From: Fomitopsis serialis
Taxonomy: Eukaryota > Basidiomycota > Agaricomycetes > Polyporales > Fomitopsidaceae
Direction: 5' to 3'
DNA: 64,000 nt
Assembly (NCBI RefSeq): GCF_022376445.1
Contig: NW_025954965.1
Span: 806,001 to 870,000, forward strand
Part shown: one piece after another, positions 60,939 through 64,000 of the stretch
Layout of the letters: every line of letters starts with the position of its first letter
Numbering within the stretch: the stretch's first letter is position 1
Program-made: the position numbers and the translations under genes
The notes under the pieces: generated by a model
Told to the model about the DNA's origin: nothing
What the model saw: the letters and a program-made list of their open reading frames with translations, nothing else
Database searches by the model: none

Positions 60939-61828
60939 ATGTCTAGTTTTCACTCCTCTACCGTGAGTACACGTCCGATCGGCGGGCCAACAGTCAAATT
61001 CATGCTCATCGTGATGCCCCACTCTGCAGGAGTTGAGATCCCACTGTGGCACAGAATGCCTGCTTGAGCAACCCACTGGCTCGCATCGAGTCAAATATCA
61101 CGGCGCTGGCGACCACTCGATATGGGACTTCGCCCTTGAGACGGAGCACCGCCCAGTCGACGTGTCCCTCGTACTCCCGCATTATCGCGCCCGCAATCAA
61201 CCGTTCGACCATCGCTTATCTATGTATGTTAGAAGCGAGAGGGCAGAGTCGATGAAAGTCAAAGTCGTACGTCTAACTGTCTCATCCTCTGCGATCCGTG
61301 TCTGACTCCCAGCCGTAGTGCCGAATTTCCTCCCGACGGGTCCACCAAGTTCCAGCTCGAGGTCCACTCCGCGTCCAATGCGGACATCACTATCTGGCTC
61401 CCATCGGACTTCCGTGGGCGTATCCACCGCTCAGCGCACTGCAGACGCGTCTCGTTCTCCGCCGGCTTCACAAATCGCATCATGCAAAACGTGTGCATGA
61501 CGCAGTCCCGCCGTCCGTCCCTCGTCGCCGCCATCGACAAACACATCACTCAGTACTCCGACATCTACATCTCCGACGACGCCGGCGTGTACTCCGAGAA
61601 GGAGCACTGGAACGCCGGATATATCTGCGGGGGCACCGAGGAGGACGAGGTCATCGTGCACACCGCCGGGCACGTCACCTTCCGCATGTGGGACGTCCAC
61701 CGCAGCGACCAGAGGCCCGCTGTCGCGAGGCGTGCAAGCGCGTGCTCGGTCTCGGCTGGTGCGCCAAGCGCGCTCCGGAAGTCGCCATCGACTGGGACTT
61801 CCTCTGGACGACTAGCGACCATGTCTGA
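60939..61828 (+). CDS. DUF7330-type basidiomycete protein, frame broken twice
   Basis: Exon 1 encodes MSSFHSST, then a 67-nt intron. Conserved DUF7330 segments follow: NPLARIESNITALATTR, WDFALETEHRPVDVSLVLP, NQPFDHRLSMYVRSERAESM, SASNADITIWLPSDFRGRIH, RRVSFSAGFTNRIMQNV, EDEVIVHTAGHVTFRMWDV and the C-terminal signature APEVAIDWDFLW with the stop at 61826-61828. Frame changes near 61123 and 61711 each fit one missing base. The family is abundant in Agaricomycetes and has no assigned function; a beta-sandwich adhesion-like fold is suspected from the repeating pattern, which is inference. Confidence 0.75.
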
Positions 61829-62218
61829 TACATGACTAGAACATGGCATCGATTCCAAATACTGTTCCTCCTAACCAGCCCCCGTCTCTTTTTGCGCTGT
61901 CGTGCATATCTGCTTTCGAACACAATCACCTTGTATCACACGCATCTACCACGACCGTTCCTGTAGCCATTATGATCTCTCATCGCGATTCTCCCCATCT
62001 GTAGCATCAGTCTTATCACATACACGCAGTGCGCTGCTCGTTTCATAGTAGATTCAGATACCTCTCATGCAATATGCAATGTTATGCACCAGGTTAATAC
62101 CGCTATATACCACGTCCTATGGCTACAAAATGAATGGCTCCACGCTCCAACAAGAAATGAACATGAACTGCGCATGGAGCAGATGCGCAGGTGCATGGAT
62201 GGAAGTGATGTACATAAC

Positions 62219-62937
62219 TTACACCGCGGCAACATCGGCATCTTGCCCAACAGTCGACAAACACTGCTCCAGGACCTCCAACAACGCGGGGTTCTCCAGG
62301 CGGCCGCGACACGCTCCTTGTCATTGAGCTGCTTGTTCACTGGCCCTTATATTAGACGCAATACTTGAAGAGGCAAGATAACTCACAAGCATGCTCGCTT
62401 TGATGAGACCCAGGTTTCACGCGTATGTCCACCTTGTATCGGTGAGGCAGGCTCCGGAGCAACCGTACGCGGATGGAAAGACCTACGATGACCACGGGTG
62501 TCAGATCTAGATACGATCGTATCAGAGACAGTGTGACTCACCGATGAAGGTGCTCATTCCGCAGTGAGGCACCGTCGGAGTGAACTCGACGGTGAGTCTG
62601 TCTGGATTCCGCGCATCGAACATGATCTGAGGGGCTGAGACGACCGCCAGCTGCTCGAGAGACATGTTTCGGTGCTCGGGATCGGATATGGAGCGTATGA
62701 GCTCTGAAACAAAGAACGTCAGACATCGCAGAAGACTGCGACGTGAGGGATGTGTGACTCACCGAAAATCTCATCCTGATCTATTGCCTCGGTCTCATTC
62801 GAGTCATCCAACTCTTCGTCTCGGTGCTCGCCATCATCGAGCCAGAGGGAGTTCAGTCTGACACCAGGAGGGAGAGACCGAGCGGATTTAGTTGTGGCAA
62901 ATACTGTGGGATTTGGGTTGAAGACCTCGCCGGACAT
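62219..62937 (-). CDS. CIA2: CIA2/MIP18-family cytosolic Fe-S assembly factor, one frame break
   Basis: Exons 62937-62763, 62703-62542, 62482 to about 62391, and the last one to 62219. The N-terminus is [17 protein letters not shown]. The MIP18 domain has [59 protein letters not shown] and [14 protein letters not shown] frame change near 62299 is followed by [14 protein letters not shown] and an end at VAAV; one missing base explains it. The product is part of the CIA targeting complex that delivers Fe-S clusters to nuclear DNA-metabolism enzymes such as polymerases and helicases. Confidence 0.88.
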
Positions 62938-63260
62938 GGTTGTTTTGGTCAGAGTGGGATTCGTAAGACAGTCGTAAGACATGACGGGTCGGTACGATCT
63001 CGATCTCGATCGCCGACCACGTGTTTAGCATTACCACCAGATCTCATCGGCTTTCGGCGTTGGGACGATGAACCTGGACAGTGGTCGCCTGATGGCCGCT
63101 CGGATTACTGTCGTCAGTCACTCTGCGGTCACTGTACACTCAGGACTGCCGCTATAGAACAAGCAACGCATTCTCCACATTGTTAAACCGGCAATAGCAA
63201 GCGTAGCTACTTAGCTATTTGTGAGGGTTCGTGAGTAGTAGAAATACAAACTCGAGCCGA

Positions 63261-64000
63261 CTAGCACGCCGTGATGTTCATATTCAGAAGCTCATTTCCA
63301 GCCTTCACAAAGTAATAGTCGCCTAGAGATGACGCATAAGGCGTAGCATTAGGCATGATGCAACGTAAAACGCACCATACACAATGCCAGTGAGGTTGTT
63401 GTGCTCGGGATTGTTCACCGTGCCATTCGCGAGCAAACTCTGCCACGACGGACGCCACGCAAGTTCGATGTTAGCTCGCAAAAGCTATTGAACCACTTCT
63501 CAGGGGTACACAGTGACTACGACCAGCATAAATACGTACCTCTACCGCAGCCTCGATGTAGTAACTGTATCCCGTTGTGTTCGACGGAATCAGCGACGCC
63601 TCTTGTTGAGCGAGCAGTATCAGACCATTGGCGGCGACCATAGCTGCTGAGGAATCTGCGGGTCTGGGTGGCGTCAGAGGGGCATTGAAATCCCTTTCAA
63701 AATTCAGTCACGGGGTCCCATCCTCAGCAACACAGTGTCTCACCATGGTACCACGCCATCGTCAGGTAGATGTGCGAGGAAATAAGACGCCATGTGCCGC
63801 GATGTCTCCAAGTAATCGAAAATGTGGGTATGCATGTACACTGTAGGGGCATCAATCGCGCTATGCATAAAATCACGCTATACGTACTGTTCGCAAAGCC
63901 ATATATCCCCCAGGCTTGACCTCGGCTCCACGTGCTATGAGACACTTAGAAATCATGCACGGCGAATGAACCAGCAACAAATATTTTTCACCTCGAATTC
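63261..64000 (-). CDS. GH88-type unsaturated glucuronyl hydrolase, 5' part outside the window
   Basis: Only the C-terminal exons are inside the window; the stop is at 63261-63263 and the gene continues beyond 64000. Spliced pieces read WSRGQAWGIYGFANMYMHTH, DYLETSRHMASYFLAHL, PDDGVVPWDFNAPL, DSSAAMVAANGLILLAQQEA, SLLANGTVNNPEHNNLTG and IVYGDYYFVKAGNELL, all hallmarks of the six-hairpin (alpha/alpha)6 barrel family. These enzymes remove unsaturated glucuronyl residues left by polysaccharide lyases. The family fits a plant-cell-wall-degrading lifestyle. Splicing between the pieces is supported by GT-AG pairs; no frame break was needed in the visible part. Confidence 0.82.

Overview
The window is nuclear DNA of a filamentous basidiomycete, most likely an Agaricomycete such as a wood-decay polypore. 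The reasons are GC-rich coding sequence, genes dense on both strands, many GT-AG introns of about 48-60 nt, and basidiomycete-type accessory families (DUF6533 membrane proteins, DUF7330, F-box/LRR, cytochrome P450, GH88). No bacterial or organellar features are present. Gene models below were built by hand from splice signals and conserved protein sequence.

Layout. 0-2.2 kb: alpha-arrestin. 2.2-5.9 kb: no recognisable gene. 5.9-18.9 kb: dense housekeeping block: SHQ1 (-) and TRP2 (+) divergent; mitochondrial uS2 (-) and SSB-type Hsp70 (+) divergent; RFC2 (-) and CAF-1 large subunit (+) divergent; SPC24-like (-). 18.9-21.1 kb: a TATA promoter followed by a GC-rich, possibly spliced non-coding stretch. 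21.1-34.6 kb: YPT31/RAB11 with a 5-nt micro-exon, a multi-pass membrane protein, a hypothetical gene, an ITFG1/TIP-like protein, a LACTB2-like metallo-beta-lactamase, CWC22, and an acidic-tailed nuclear-looking protein. 34.8-39.4 kb: ORC2 and HAT1, both on the minus strand. 39.4-45.4 kb: accessory tract with F-box and P450 relics. 46.1-47.9 kb: glutathione reductase. 50.2-54.4 kb: two DUF6533-type membrane proteins. 54.7-62.9 kb: SPF45, DCN1-like, DUF7330, CIA2. At the right edge: 3' part of a GH88-type glucuronyl hydrolase.

Functional themes. Several genes act on replication and chromatin (RFC2, CAF-1, ORC2, HAT1, SPC24). RFC2 and the CAF-1 subunit share a 177-bp divergent promoter with three MluI cell-cycle boxes. 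Two genes are splicing factors (CWC22, SPF45).

Main caution. About ten otherwise well conserved genes between 22.9 and 62.3 kb, and possibly uS2m near 10.7 kb, carry single-base reading-frame breaks, nearly all of them a missing base. Several are essential single-copy genes (CWC22, ORC2, CIA2). Uncorrected base-calling or assembly indels are therefore the simplest explanation, and these genes should be read as probably intact in the organism.
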